From NCBI GenBank assembly GCA_023053575.1, contig JAKZAP010000014.1, positions 18,254,938-18,318,937 on the forward strand: 64,000 nucleotides of DNA, read 5' to 3'. Positions 1-12,240 of this stretch are shown piece after piece (position 1 is the first letter of the stretch; every line of letters starts with the position of its first letter). The notes under the pieces were generated by a model. The model saw only the letters and a program-made list of their open reading frames with translations. It made no database searches and was not told the origin of the DNA. A program made the position numbers and the translations under genes. The stretch comes from Branchinecta lynchi (lineage: Eukaryota > Arthropoda > Branchiopoda > Anostraca > Branchinectidae).

Positions 1-139
1 TTTTTTCATAAATCCTTTTTCTCTGTCTCGTTTTTTCATTGAACTTCAAATCATTCATTTAAGAGTATGCATATATCCCTAACTGGTTACATAAAATAAA
101 CATTCTCTGACCCGTATATAATCTGTCTTTCTATTTCAG

Positions 140-220
140 CTCAGACGAAGAGGAAAGCTCCGGAGGTAAATATGGCCGGATTGACGAGGAGGGATCTCAA
201 GACAAAGAGCGGTTTGCCAG
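140..220 (+). CDS. ARNT: ARNT exon A: acidic segment before the bHLH, frame-preserving cassette
   Basis: The acceptor AG is at 138-139 after a pyrimidine stretch (ctttctatttcag); the donor gtgagg follows 220. The exon is 81 nt. It starts with the last base of a codon and ends with two bases of an Arg codon, so both ends are phase 2 and skipping it would keep the frame. It encodes SDEEESSGGKYGR followed by IDEEGSQDKERFA. This resembles the stretch just before the basic region of vertebrate ARNT (SDDEQSSADKERLAR), which in humans is encoded by an alternatively spliced 45-nt exon. The opening S-D-E-E fits the casein kinase 2 consensus, and the serine aligns with the phosphorylated Ser77 of human ARNT. 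The exon here is about 12 residues longer than the human one. No start codon is present, so this is an internal exon. Confidence 0.9.
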
Positions 221-488
221 GTGAGGCGCCTATTATTAGTTAAATGCATGATTTAGTATTTGGCTGTTTGGACGCTGCTGTAGCGCAGCATTCAGCATAT
301 AGATGTCTAACGCCACTATACGGTGTCCCAGATTCCCGACTGTTGTACCCTTAAAAAGAGTGAAGAGGGCCCCCTCAGTAGTGTACATATCCTCAGTTTT
401 GGGGGACAGTGCTCCTACTGTGAAGGGCACAGTAGTGCTCTGAAATGAAAACATATTCTCATGGTGGTGCTGTTCCTGTGCTCTAGGG

Positions 489-1257
489 CAGTGGTTCCCA
501 ACTTCCCAACCGGTGGTACGTGTACCCTAACGCGAGACCCTTGCAAGGGGTACGCAAAGGTACCGGGATCGGTTTAGCCTGTAGCTTCAAAATCTCGCCT
601 CACTTATTTTTTATTGCCAAAAGCCTAATATTGCCAGCAGAGGCATCACTAGCTAAAATGTTTTTTGGGGGGCAAGGTATTTTTACTGTATTACCGACTG
701 TTTAAAAAAAAAGTCCCTTTTTACGAAAAATAGCGGAGCTTCGCGCCTGTCTGGCCGACAATTTTCAGGGGGAGGGGTGTTGCCAACCCCTGCGTGACGC
801 CTCTGATTATAAGCCCTAGTGAAAGTCAATAAATAATGTTGATTCCAAAACAAGTTAGCCCACTGCAGTACAAATCTGTTCCTGTGTCAAACAATATTGT
901 TTAAAAAACAATCGAAGACATAGCAAGTGATATTGTCATTAAGGTCACAAGCTAACAAAAATGTTTGCGATGCAGCTTGATGTTTGCTATGCAGCTTGAT
1001 GAAAGCACAGAGAAACCAAACACAGAAACAGGCTGACTGTAAAAAATGTTGCCGTTAATGATATCGGGCCGAGACTTGACAAAATTTTGGCTACAAAGTA
1101 GCCTTCAGTGTCGATTTTGTATATATTTCTACGCATATATCACGCTTTATCATTTATGATCTTAGCTGGTCTGAAAAACGGTCTGAAAAAGGATGAACTC
1201 AACCTTTTCGAACATTTGATTAAGGGTACGGGGTACGGAAAAGGTTGGGAACCACTG
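489..1257. mobile_element. Decayed hAT-like DNA transposon
   Basis: The ends are CAGTGGTTCCCAAC and its inverse GTTGGGAACCACTG, a classic hAT terminal repeat. The flanking octamers 481-488 (ctctaggg) and 1258-1265 (ttctagag) match at six of eight positions, as expected for an old hAT target duplication. The interior near 990-1010 reads MQLDESTEK on the + strand, matching the conserved QLDEST block of ZBED/hAT transposases. Just upstream, IEDIASDIV fits the segment normally preceding that block. The frame is broken by stops, so no transposase is made. A smaller inverted-repeat element is nested at 638-805. Confidence 0.8.
638..805. mobile_element. Short MITE nested in the hAT relic
   Basis: The ends are CAGAGGCATCAC and GTGACGCCTCTG, inverted repeats with one mismatch over 12 bases. 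The 168-bp element interrupts the decayed hAT sequence. The 8-bp flanks (attgccag and attataag) agree only partly, so the target duplication is weak. Such ends are common in non-autonomous hAT elements. Confidence 0.55.
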
Positions 1258-1820
1258 TTCTAGAGAGTGGTGCCCCAACGTAAGAGCACTATTTCTTGAG
1301 GCATGGTATACCGTTGGAGCACTGTGCCCTAAAATTGAAGACTGGGTACCTTCCAAGAGATTGGCACTCAGTCTATCAAACATGTCTGGACAAAATACTG
1401 TCGGCATTTTGTTGATGGAAGATCGTTCGTTAGTGAATTTCTCGTCAGTTTGTTATGCCCTCATTCTTCTTTTCTTCTTCTTCTTTTTTCTCTCCTTCTT
1501 TTCTTTCTTTTTTGATTTCTTTGGTTTGTTTCCCTTAAGATTATATGAATGATGAATAAGCCCCGCCCATTGCCAGGCCTTATGTTAGGCCTTATGGTGG
1601 GGCCATAAACAGTTAATGGTGTTCTCTATTTTTATGAATAAAATGAACTGAAAAATAAAATAGGATAGTGTCTAACTGGTTCAAACCTTAGGGTAGTTGT
1701 GAACTAGCTAGAACTTGCTTACAGGAAAAGTCAGCCTGAGCCGACAGAACAACAGTTTCATCCTCAGTAAAATCAGTAAGTCGCCTTCCGATTCACACGT
1801 GTCCTTTGCGTGTGTCCTGT

Positions 1821-2029
1821 TGCTTTAAGGACGTTTCTTGAGCGCTCGTATTTACTGTCGATTTGACGAAGAATAGAAAGCCTTTGTAAGAATTCAGCTA
1901 TTCCCTGCCATATTTTGCTGCACATTTTGCTTTAAGGACGTTTTTTGAGCGCTCGTATTTACTGTCGATTTGACGAAGAGTAGAAAGCCTTTGTAAGAAT
2001 TCGGCTATTCCCTGCCATATTTTGCTGCC
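1821..2029. repeat. Tandem duplication, 107-bp period
   Basis: Two adjacent copies, starting at 1821 and 1928, each begin tgctttaaggacg and run to ttttgctg. They differ at only a few positions (for example gtttcttg versus gttttttg, and gaagaat versus gaagagt), which points to a recent local duplication. No coding signal is visible. Confidence 0.85.
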
Positions 2030-2160
2030 GAGTCTAGCCTAGGCGGCTCTAATACTCACCCCGTCGCCAACGTGCGATATAAGCAAGCAAAATTTGTCAC
2101 TAACCTAGACTATTTGAAAAGAAACAGTCTACCGAGTTGTATTTCCTTTAAAGTTCACTC

Positions 2161-2344
2161 CCAGGGTTGGTCACCAAAAGTAACTTCGTACACCCTGGAA
2201 GTAACCCAAAAGTATCTCAAAGTAACCCAAAGTAACCCAATGCAATGTATCCCAAAGTAACCCAGTGTAACCAAAAATAATCCTGAGTAACCCAAAGTAT
2301 CCTGAAAGTACTCGTACACCCTGGTTCTTGGTGACCAACCCTGG
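2161..2344. mobile_element. Intact MITE with perfect ends and target duplication
   Basis: The 184-bp element has exact 16-bp terminal inverted repeats (CCAGGGTTGGTCACCA and its inverse) and a perfect 8-bp target duplication GTTCACTC at 2153-2160 and 2345-2352. The interior is a degenerate tandem repeat of an AAGTAACCCA-like unit. An 8-bp duplication fits hAT or P superfamily transposition. The perfect ends suggest recent insertion. Confidence 0.88.
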
Positions 2345-4928
2345 GTTCACTCGCCTTCTTGCAGGTCTTTCTTGGCGACTATCAGTGTCGGGTTTTGGGG
2401 CTTTGTGTGCTTAGGTTAGTCGGTCCTGTGGAAGACAGCGTTCCTAATGATATTGCTTTCATTGTATATGCTTTCCATGCCTCCATTTTCTCGTGCAGGA
2501 TATCTAATTCACGGTGAAAACATTAATTCTCAGTCTGAAAGCCGAATCAGACCCTTGTCTGTTCAGTACAAAGTTCACAACGGAAATAGTAAATCGTGAT
2601 TTTAACTCTGTAACTTGCGCCGTATTGCTCGTCCTGATTGACTCGTTAACTTAATTGACAGAGAGCTTGTATTTAATCCCTCCTTTTCCTACAGTTCTTT
2701 ATGTCGTTTCCTTTTTGTTTTATTTTTTATCATTTACAAACGTGCATGTTCGGGTAAGAAACAACTTAGTTAATCTGTCAAAGGACCAACGTTTACATGT
2801 TTCGAAGTTGCTAAAATTAAGTAGCTGTTTAATGTTTTACGGCTCGTTCTTCCTGTAATATTTTCACAGGTGCTGCAGAGACAATGGAAAGTTCGGCTAT
2901 TATTATCTCAAAGCTGCAAAATAGAGCAAGATGTGTTTTGTTTTGATGTAAAAAAAAAAACGGTCAGTCTGGGGCCGTCTTTTACATTTAGAGTATAAAG
3001 TAGTATAGCATAGGATACTCCGTTTTGTGTCGATGTTCCAAGCTTTACCCTTTTCTACTCATTGTCTAATTGAAAAAAAAAAAAACACGTCTTATGTTCG
3101 AGTTGCTACGCTCCATGTTGCAAGGGGTTAAAGCACACAACGCAGTATGTGCGTTTCTGCTACAGTATCCTAACACACGGAACTCGTTTAAACCCTCCTT
3201 TTAAATCCTTTTGAGAGATTCTAGACCCGTCTCGTTTAACCTCACTCGATCCCTTGCCTGTGATGAGAAACTTGTATAACCGGTATTTCCGACCAGTGGG
3301 CTCCTCGGAAGCAATGAGCCTGATCCGCAACGAAAAGAACAAAATGCGAAAATCGGTGTAGTGCATTTGGGGTGGCTAAAAATCATATAAGAAGTTCGAA
3401 ATATTAGAAGAGTATGGACCGGATGTCGAGTGACGCATATTGAATCAGTAATATAGGTAGGACGGGTCGTGTAATTCCAGAAGCACGACTGTGACGTGAC
3501 CCGTTTACGCCGAATTGCATTCACCATATGTGTAGAACATATCTGTAGGCTCGCAGTAAGCCAATATGGCAGCCAATATTAACAAATATACGAGTTTTGA
3601 TAAGAGCCAGTTGTAGGACAGGTAACAAGACTAAAGATATAATAGGGTCCTGAGCAGTGTCTGTTTCGTGTTCCGTGATCCAACCTTTTTGATGTTGACC
3701 GGATTTCGCTGTGACTAGCTGTACCCATTCTCGCTTACTCATGTCAAATGGTCTGTCGTTTTTTTGTTTTTTTATTGTTTTTCAGAGGAGGGAGGATATT
3801 GGGTAGATTATATTATACAGGTCAGATTATATTAGGTTATAATATATTTTGTTAGGTCTATCGTAGAATTATAGGGTATGTAGCATTGTAACAAGCATTG
3901 AAAATGCGGATTTTTATTCCCCACAGTGCTTGTTGAACATATGTTTAACTGAAAAGCAAACTTATTTTTGTGTCATTTAATTGAATACACTGAATAAGTT
4001 GGTTGGTTGGTTAAGTTGGCTCTAATTATGGCGTTTAGAATATCTGCGGCCCGTTCCCACAACGTAAATTCTGCTATGACGCGGAAAATTTTAATTTCAA
4101 CACAGATGCGGCTTTTCAGTGGGCAGCTTGGTGAAGATTGATTAGTGCCTGACGAGAAAAAACATAAATCTTGCTGGTAAGGCGTACAACACAAATATAA
4201 GTGCATAGAGGTGCCACAAATCACACGGAAATTCCACTATTTGAAAATCAGTTATTCGTGAATAGCGGAATTACGAAATTAACGCATTTAAGTGGGTCTT
4301 CAAGCCAGTCAAGTGAATAAGTGATGGGTAACGATATTTTCCTATCCCGGCCCCTTTCAGTTAAACGTTAATGTCACAAATTAAAAACTTGGAACTTGAA
4401 CTATTCATCCCAGTAAGGAAACGAACGCATACTTGCAATCTTTGCTTTACTACATGTTAGTATTTATTATAGACAATCATTATAGATAAGATTATAGAAA
4501 CAGTATAGACAATATAATTGACGGTCAATAATTATGACGGACTGTTATTATTAAATCACGAATTGGAAAACTGGCATACCGACGTAGTGTTTGCATGTGA
4601 CCGAGAATCGTCTAGATGTGAGGATTTATAATATGTTGTAAATAACTTCAGTCACATTTTATTTGATGCATTTCTTATTTCTTATGGTATATTTCCTTTT
4701 AATTTCCGAGTGTTAGGCATGCCTTTGGCTTTTGATAGAGCCTTCAGCCTGACGCACTTCCGCCACCACCGTTATAGAGACAAAGTCATTCATTGTAGGA
4801 TTCGGACGCTGCCTTAGCACACATTATATGCAGCAGCTCTGCATTAGCAGGCCCATTTAATTAGTAGCCGATGATTCTTGTTGCTCTGGTCAATAAGAAG
4901 GGGTATGGACAGGCAATTGTGCTACGCA

Positions 4929-5249
4929 GTCAGAAGCTTCATAACAGATAACACGAGGGTGCGCAGTTTTAACAGACAACACTTGGGATGTAGTATGTTG
5001 TGATTTAAAAATGTTATGCATAACAAACATTGCTAGGAAGAGCCGAAAAACTGCCGAAAAAGCATCTGCTGAATTTTTGTTGTCGTCTTGATATCAGAAA
5101 GTCAGCAGATGCTTTTTCGGCCCTTCCTGGCAATGCTTGTTATGTATAACGTTTAAAATATAAGCTTTTCAAAGTTACAACAGTTTACATCCCAACTGCT
5201 GTCTGTTGAAGCTGCGAAGCCTTGTGTTATCTGTTATGGAACTTCTGAC
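4929..5249. mobile_element. Foldback element, family A copy 1
   Basis: The outer ends are GTCAGAAG and CTTCTGAC. Further in, CATAACAGATAACACGAG on the left is mirrored by TGTGTTATCTGTTATG on the right. The centre carries a second inverted pair (GCCGAAAAAGCATCTGCTGA and its inverse at about 5055-5120). A related copy is at 52501-52791. No coding capacity. Confidence 0.75.
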
Positions 5250-5559
5250 AGAGTAATGGTGGTCAAAATAAACAGTGTCTGTAAACCTGCACTGCCCAAC
5301 CGAGTTCTCAAGTGGGGTTGTTAGCAGTAAAACCAATGTCTGAACCTGAACGATGCCTTCCTCAAAATAGTAGTAGAATGAGGGATTCGTACAATACTCT
5401 TGATGACTATCTCTCCCCGTCGATGCAGAATCTCCGGGTACCTGCGGAAGAAAGGAAGAAACGGTGTTAAAGCTGCGCTGACTCAGGATTTGAGTCGTTG
5501 AGTTTGAGTCGTTACGGACACGTTTACTCCTTCTTCCGGAGAATCGCTGGCGTGTTTTG

Positions 5560-5645
5560 GACTTAGAGTAGTAATAGTAGTAGAACAGTTTTATTGAAAA
5601 TAAACATTTTGTTTTCAATAGCACAACAAAAGCGGGGCTTGCGAG
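5560..5645 (-). repeat. Probable retroelement 3' tail fragment
   Basis: A simple TAG-rich repeat (agtagtaatagtagtag) is followed by ttttattgaaaataaac, the arrangement expected when the repetitive 3' end of a non-LTR retrotransposon lies on the minus strand. Weakly supported. The neighbouring 5650-6590 is A-rich with nothing recognised. Confidence 0.3.
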
Positions 5646-6594
5646 GCTGTGCTAACTTGTAAGAGAAAAAAGAAGAGAAGAGAGAGTATGGAGAATGAGA
5701 CCATTTACCCATACCAAAACAAAACAAAAACATTAACGAAAAACACTACATTACATGACCCCCAAACAACAAAACATAACAAACAACAAATTATATAAAT
5801 CTTAAAAAAAAAAAAAACTGAAAAAAAATTCTTTTAATCAGTTTCGAAGGTATACCTGCCGAGGTATACCCGTCATAATAGAGTATTATGACTAAATCTG
5901 GGAATGAAATTTTTTAGATTCGCAGACACCGCTTGCTCCTCAGTACTGCATTCACGAGACATTGCTCCTAAGTGACCGCCACTGGGCTATTTGCAAGCTG
6001 AGCAAGACAGCCTTGTGGGGAAATAACTGCAAAAATATAATAATATATTTAGTCTTATTTTGTATTTGAGTATGATTTCCTTTGATTAGGTTTAAAGTTT
6101 AATGGAAAAATTGCCACAATAGCAAAAGCTAAATAATAGGCAAGAAAAAGAAAATAAATAAACACACATTAATAACTAACACATCTAAACAATATACCAT
6201 CAACAACAAAACTTAAGACAAAATGCAGAAACAAATCAAGAACCGAACAGGCACAAATAACAACAAACGTGAAATTTTATTGGTTATTAAAATAATTAGT
6301 AACAAGGGGGGAGAATGAGTAAAGCCGACGTGCTGTACTTGATGCTGGAAACGGCTTGAGAAAATTTGAATGTCTCGTTGCGTAAGTCGGTTCAGGGAGT
6401 TCTTCCGGAAGGAGGTGGCGGAATCTGTTTGATTGCAAAATTTTCTTACCAAAATCAGTTGTTAAATTTAGGCGTCTTTTCTTTAATGGTTCAAGCCGGA
6501 GAGTGTTAAGCGCCTTGTCATAATTAGTGTATTCGTGAGAAGGTATGATTTTATGCCCCATATTAGTAAGCCTATAGCTTCTGTATCAACATTA

Positions 6595-7190
6595 TTAATA
6601 CATCACCAATGGCGATGACATAACAGCGGAAGTATTAATGTAAATTATATAGTTAGTTCGAGCTGAGGGAATACCGCTCAATCTTGAACGCGTCTGGCTT
6701 AATTTTACGAGATTTGTCTGAATTGGGGAAAACGTCGCCAAGGCTGACGTTGGTGACGAAACAACGGAAATATTAATATATGTACTCAACTTGGGCTGAA
6801 GGAATTTTAGTTATGTATTTATTTGATGTATGTATGAAGATGACTCCCTTCGAAGTTGAGTGTGTCTAGATAGATTTTCAGACATTGTCCGAGTTGAGGA
6901 AGAAGTCAGTGATGACGTCATGTTGGCGACATCACTTTCGTGACGAAATTACAGATATAATCAACTTATGCTGAAACATGTTTGTCGTATGTTATATATA
7001 AGTATGACTCCCCTCAAATTTGAGTGCGCTTGGCTAGATTTCAGACTTTGTCCCAGTTTGACGCCGATTGCAGATAATAGATATAGTCTGCTTTGGGCTA
7101 AAATATATTTATCTTATGTTAAATACGAGTATGACTCCCCTCATAGTTGAGTGCGTCTGGTCAGATTTTCAGATATTGTCTATTTAAGGT
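6595..7190. repeat. Degenerate tandem array, three to four units
   Basis: Blocks recur that contain atgactcccctcaaa, then gagtgcgtctggntaga, then ttttcagacattgtc, followed by gttga and a gacg-rich stretch. They occur near 6660, 6835, 7005 and 7130. Unit length varies from about 120 to 190 bp and divergence is high. No transposon ends were seen. Confidence 0.6.
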
Positions 7191-8894
7191 CGGGTTGTTG
7201 CTCCTTACTGGGTCGCTGCGCAGTAGGCCAGGATTGCTTGGAAATCCCTATTTAATATTCCCACCACGTGACCTATTGGAATTGGCGGTCCAACCTCATT
7301 CTGTAACCAGAGCATGCGTAATTGACGCCATTTTCTTTTTCATGTCCATTGCAAAATGAAGCTCCCGACAACAGCGCACCTTGTGAGTAACCAAATCAGT
7401 ACTTTGATAGAATACTAATGGCCTTGTTGTTATTTACTAATTAGTTGCAATGGTCCTGCTTTAATATTGTAGTCATTAACAATTAATCTTGATTGTGAAC
7501 CAATTATTTTTGATGATGGAAAAGTCTGGTGTAGGCCTTACTTGCATGCTTTGGTTACAAAGTAAATGGTTGGCTACCGTTTTTGTTTCTAATACTTTCT
7601 GTAGCTCTGGTGTCGGCAGTAGTAGTTGCTTCTGATTTGATATTCCCTGCCTTTTATTTTGTTTCTATTAAGCACTTAACACCCAATGCCCAACTGACAT
7701 TACAGCGATCGCAGCCTTTGTCTGTCGACCAGTCAGTATAAGTGATATTCCCTGTTTTTATTTTGTTTTGTTTTTGTTTAGCACTTTATCAAGTGACGTA
7801 TAGCAATCGCATTGTCTGTCCGTCTTCCGTTTCCATATAATCCGGGAGAATACTATTTTTCCATCAAATTTGACCCTTGACCTTCGAGAAGGGTGGAACA
7901 CGCTCTTTGAATGCATCTTTCCTGACCGGTTAAAACCGGAAAGCTTTAAAGCACACCTCGCACTATTTACTCTTTATGTTCAAATATTCAAAGCTTATCT
8001 GAATATTGTAAAGCTAAGCTCAGCTTAAAAAAAAATGTCTACGGTCTCGCCTGTTTTAAGCCTTTTCCCAGGCCCATTGACTTCTAGCACAAATTCAGGA
8101 AGCCGGTTTTACGCATAGCATGATACGCGAACACTCGTCCGGAGCACACTGTGCATGGAATTCAGTGAATCGCGGCAAATGCAAAGATTAGTGATGTGTC
8201 ATTATTGGGTTCAGAATGTGAAATACGAAATTTGGAATTGGTGAAATCCATGATGTTATGGAAGTAGGTTGCATTGACATCATAGATACGACATTTCCTT
8301 TAAGAAATTTATATAGTTTTTTTTTGCTCTTCTCATTCTGTTTCATTATGGTGCAAAGGATGTTCCGAAAGAACGAGATAAAAAGGTGATCCTGTTATTG
8401 TAAATTTGTGACATCTGTCAAGATCGGTCGTACTCGCTCACTAGCGGACAAGACCAATGTTCATTATCCTTTTGGATAATGAATCATCTACTACTGGGCT
8501 CAGGTAGCGCATTAGGTGGAAAATTGCATTTTCTGACTTATTCTTTTTTTTCTGTTATTGCACACCTGACAAAATTAGCGGGTCAGTGATAAATTACTTA
8601 CTTAACTTCTTTTAGTGATGAAATGACGCATTTACAGACGAGAGCTATGACATCCAGGCCGTAATAAAGTCACTAGAAAACTGTTTGCCATATTTTCGCA
8701 AATTTTTTCAAGTTTTACTCAGAACTGCGTGCGCTTTGCACGAATACTTTTTTTTTCAGACATGCTGTCATGGGAAGACATGCTGTCACAAGTACCGTTT
8801 CTAAACAGAAACACGAAAATAACTTATTGGTCCGATAAAGATAGATAGCCTTTTTTTTTTTACTAGAATAGGCTACAGTAAGGGATAGAACAAG

Positions 8895-10265
8895 AGCTAG
8901 AAGCTCATATGGCACTTGCAATGATGAGTAAGAGGATGAAAGTAGAAATTTGCCAATTCGTGGGTTTGTTGTTAACTTTTTTAAGCAAAACCCTTGAGAT
9001 AAGAATGATCATGGACCTCTGGAAATCACGAGAATAAGGCTGGGTAAGAGGATGAAAACAGGAATTTGCCAATTTGTGGGTTTGTTATGATCATTTATAA
9101 GCAAAGCCCTTGAGACGGATCATGGACCCTTGTAAATCACCAGAATGTATCGTTTGGTAAAAAGTATTTTATTTTTGCACTTGGCTGTGATGATGCGCAC
9201 TTTAAGGGCGCTAGAAATTCATCTGTAATCAGAACTCTTAAGGCAAAAATGATCCTGGGCCCCTTCGGATCATATATAGATTTGGTCAGAAGTATTTTTT
9301 AAACTTTCCGGTTAAGATGCACACTTTAAGGGTGCTAGAAATTCATTTCTAAGCAAACCCCTTGAGGCAAAAATGATTATGGGCTCATGGGGATCACGAG
9401 AATGTATATTTTGCTGTCCTTTCTCTCTTTTGTTCTTTATTTCTTTTTCTTCCATTTACTCCGTTCTTGTTCAGTTTGAATGTAACTGGCTATAAAAATA
9501 TACATACATACACACTTCCCACACATTTTCTCTGAATTCCCAGGGGGAGGCTACCAGCGCTAAAGGTATGGTTTACTTTGCGGTTAGGATGAGTACTTTA
9601 AGGGATGGTCGGATCCGGCAAGTGACAACTTTTAAGCCATTCTTGTCAAATCTCTAATGTTCAAGCCAAAAGTTTCATCGTCCTAGCACATCTGGAAGTA
9701 CCTTAAATCGTGATCACCGGAATTCCGGACCCCCCATCCAACTCCCCTCCCCTCCCAGCGTTCCCGAATCCGGTCCGGTTCTGTCACTTTTGCACTTGGC
9801 TGTGATGATGCGCACTTAAAGGCGCTAGAAATCCGGTCCTGATTCGAATCCGGTCTGGTTCTGTCTCTGTTGTGTTTTCTTATGCTCGTTCTTCCCACCA
9901 AGTTTCATCTCGTTCCGTCTACTCTGAACATGTCACAAGATTTCCGGCCCCCACCGGATCCGGTGACCCAAAGTCACCGGATCCGTTCTGGACTTGAAAT
10001 ACTTGAAGTGTGACATCGGAGACACGAGGTTTTTTAAAATATCAAGTTCCGATTCCCCGTTCAAAAGTTGTACATGCGTCAATATTCCAGACTCCCCATC
10101 CCTCCACTCCCCGGATCGGGGAAGTGATTATTTCCAAGTTAGTTTGGTCGGGTCCCTAATATACTCGCCAAGTTTCATCGTCCTAGCACACTCGCGATGA
10201 GCGAGCTGACCGACCGACGGAAAAGTGATTGGTATATGGCACTTGGCCGAAAAGGCAAGATTTTC
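8895..10265 (-). mobile_element. Composite element, family C copy 1 (minus orientation)
   Basis: The left border holds gagctagaagctcatatggcac, the inverse of the family's right terminus. The right border holds ggtatatggcacttggccg, the family's opening palindrome. Inside, 8935-9420 carries three to four units around ttaagcaaaaccccttgag and gatcacgagaatgtat. From 9600 to 10200 it carries the inverse of the family's G-rich units (gaatccggtcc, accaagtttcatc, ccaccggatccggtgac). It is non-coding. Other copies are near 14290, 45130, 47985 and 53270. Confidence 0.7.
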
Positions 10266-10659
10266 GGCTATTAAACAAAAGTCCCCATTTGTGAGATGGC
10301 GCTAGTACTGTTTGCTATGTTATTAAAATATTGGTCTGGAATGAACCTATGATTCAAATGTTCCATAACGGCGACTAACTGCTTTATTGTTGTCCAATTT
10401 GGTAATAAGTGTCTTGTGTTAAGAATAAGGTTACGTGACGTTGTCGCCTACTGACTCTGCCAAATCGGAAAAGTAAACTTTGTAACTTGAAACTGTCTCA
10501 AGTTTTGGAGCTACCTTATCCGGTTCTGGCTTGCTCATCCAATTCTGCTTGAAAATCGTGAAAAATGGGATTGATTCCAAAACGACAATTAGGTCAGTCC
10601 TTTTCTTGAAATTGCGACTCTACTCCCAGAAGTGACAAGTGACTCTTTAGGCATCAAAC

Positions 10660-10817
10660 CTGGGCCAGTATCCAGGAATTTGTTTCGGGGGGGGGGGGAG
10701 TATTGCCTGCTGGTCGGACAAAAAACACATAGATTAGAGGGAAGAGCCTATACAAACCATTATTTTTGTATGTTTCGGGGGGGGGGGGGGGGGCAAACCC
10801 CTGGATACGGCCTTGGC
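10660..10817. mobile_element. G-run element, family E copy 1
   Basis: The left end is tgggccagtatccagg and the right end cctggatacggccttgg, imperfect inverted repeats. Runs of 12 G (10687-10698) and 17 G (10777-10793) sit just inside. A second copy is at 44521-44741. The shared layout shows a repeat family with G-runs inside its ends rather than random low complexity. Confidence 0.65.
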
Positions 10818-11299
10818 TCACAGAATGCATAGGTCGAAGTAGATGGGTTTCACGATCATGACGTGGATATGTCAGTCGGAACTCGGAATAATGTTGGAGA
10901 TTGTCGAATTTTTTTTTTTGTTTTCATTGACACAAATTTGGAACCTCCTTTTTTTCCTTTACTTGCACTCCGTCTACTCTTAAATTTACTGTTTCTTGTA
11001 CAGGATATTTGTTTACTAGCACTTAAGACTGTATTGGTATACTACTTCGTTCAGTATTGAAATTGCTACTATGGCGACAGATATGTTGTTCGAGTCCTGA
11101 ACTAAAGGAGTTAACTAATATTGTGGAAATTGCGGAAGAAATCATTACCAGTCGATAGGATTGACTAATGCTAACACTAATGTACGTCTTTCTTACTGTC
11201 CAACATCAGCCAACATTTATTAAGAACTAAGAGGAATCGACCATGACAATGAGTGAGTCAATCCCTCAGGGTAGACTGCATATAGTGCTTACTGAGGCC

Positions 11300-11850
11300 A
11301 CCTTTCCTTCTCGCTGACATAGAAAACTTAATGAGAAACTCCTACTAGAAATGATCTTTTCACGATGAAATGGTTCAGAAATACAATCTTCCAACTTTTC
11401 CACATGAAATTAGCTATTTTCTTGCTATCGCTTGTCAACTCCATACAGCCTTCCCGCTCTCAGACGCGGCGGCTGGACGCAAAATGTTTGAAAACTCTGC
11501 GAGCCATGGTTAAAAAAATGGGAAAACCAAGCCGAATAAAAGAAGTTAACAGAAAATTTGCACGATGGCCTACCGATTCTTCCAAAGTGACAAACAACAA
11601 TTTTGAGCTTCTTATGTCCTGGGAAAGAGTTGTAGGCGGACCTTGAAGGTGGCTGCAAGTTTGCGTTGCCTGACTGACAAAACCCGACTCGACTAAAAAG
11701 AGCTAAAAAGTCGTAAGTACAAAATGAAACAATGGCAGAAGGTGGGGATTTCAAAAGGGAGCTAGTGATGATTGACAGAATAACCAAGAGGAGTCCATTA
11801 AAAACCCAGTAGTGAAAGAAAAAGGCAGGCCAGATGTCTGCCAAATTTGT
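11300..11850. repeat. Dispersed repeat K copy 1
   Basis: About 500 bp shared with 30740-31240. Matching landmarks are tagaaatgatctttt, then agccttcccgctctcagacg followed by cggcgg, tttgaaaactc, aataaaagaagttaa and a later run around aaggtggggattt. Similarity is moderate, with small gaps. No terminal repeats or motif were recognised, and open frames on both strands are short and not conserved between copies. Confidence 0.6.
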
Positions 11851-11984
11851 CTGTATTAGTTTTCTCCTTTTTTACTCGTTTTCAGCATGCCTATAAGAAA
11901 TGCTTCTGAATTGCGCCAGTAGATGATCCCTCGGTCGTACCGAGTCCTGGTGCGGATATTGCAAAGACTAGAATGCTCCCGTGT

Positions 11985-12240
11985 TTTTAATATATTTGAC
12001 GGGTGCAGAACGGAAACATCAGCTGATTTTTTTGGCCCTTCTTGGCAAGGGTCTTGTTCAGGCTCAAGCTGGAAAATTACCTTGCGGAAGTTGTTTTTTC
12101 AGAAGTTCTTTTTCCAGCTTGAGCCTGGAGAGGACCCTTGCCAAGAAGGGCCGAAATAGAGCTCTAATAGAATTCAGCTAACGTGTCAGTTTTGCACTGT
12201 CAAATATGATCCGCAGTCAGCTTGGGCTGAAGGAATATTT
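11985..12240. mobile_element. Foldback element, family B copy 1, abutting exon B
   Basis: A long imperfect palindrome. The left arm has tttgacgggtgcagaacgg, tcagctgattttt and ggcccttcttggcaaggg; the right arm has their inverses, ending in gtcaaatatgatccg. The centre carries ggctcaagctgg and its inverse. The right edge lies about 25 bp before the splice acceptor at 12263-12264, so the element supplies part of the region where a branch point would be expected. Confidence 0.75.

Noticed and set aside
1361..1552. Hydrophobic Phe/Leu-rich frame as a membrane peptide.
   Set aside because: It is the translation of a pyrimidine tract (ttcttcttctt) and lacks any context.
6918..7300. CACGTG E-box near 7265 as an ARNT autoregulatory site.
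   Set aside because: A single hexamer is expected by chance in a window of this size; no clustering or conservation evidence.
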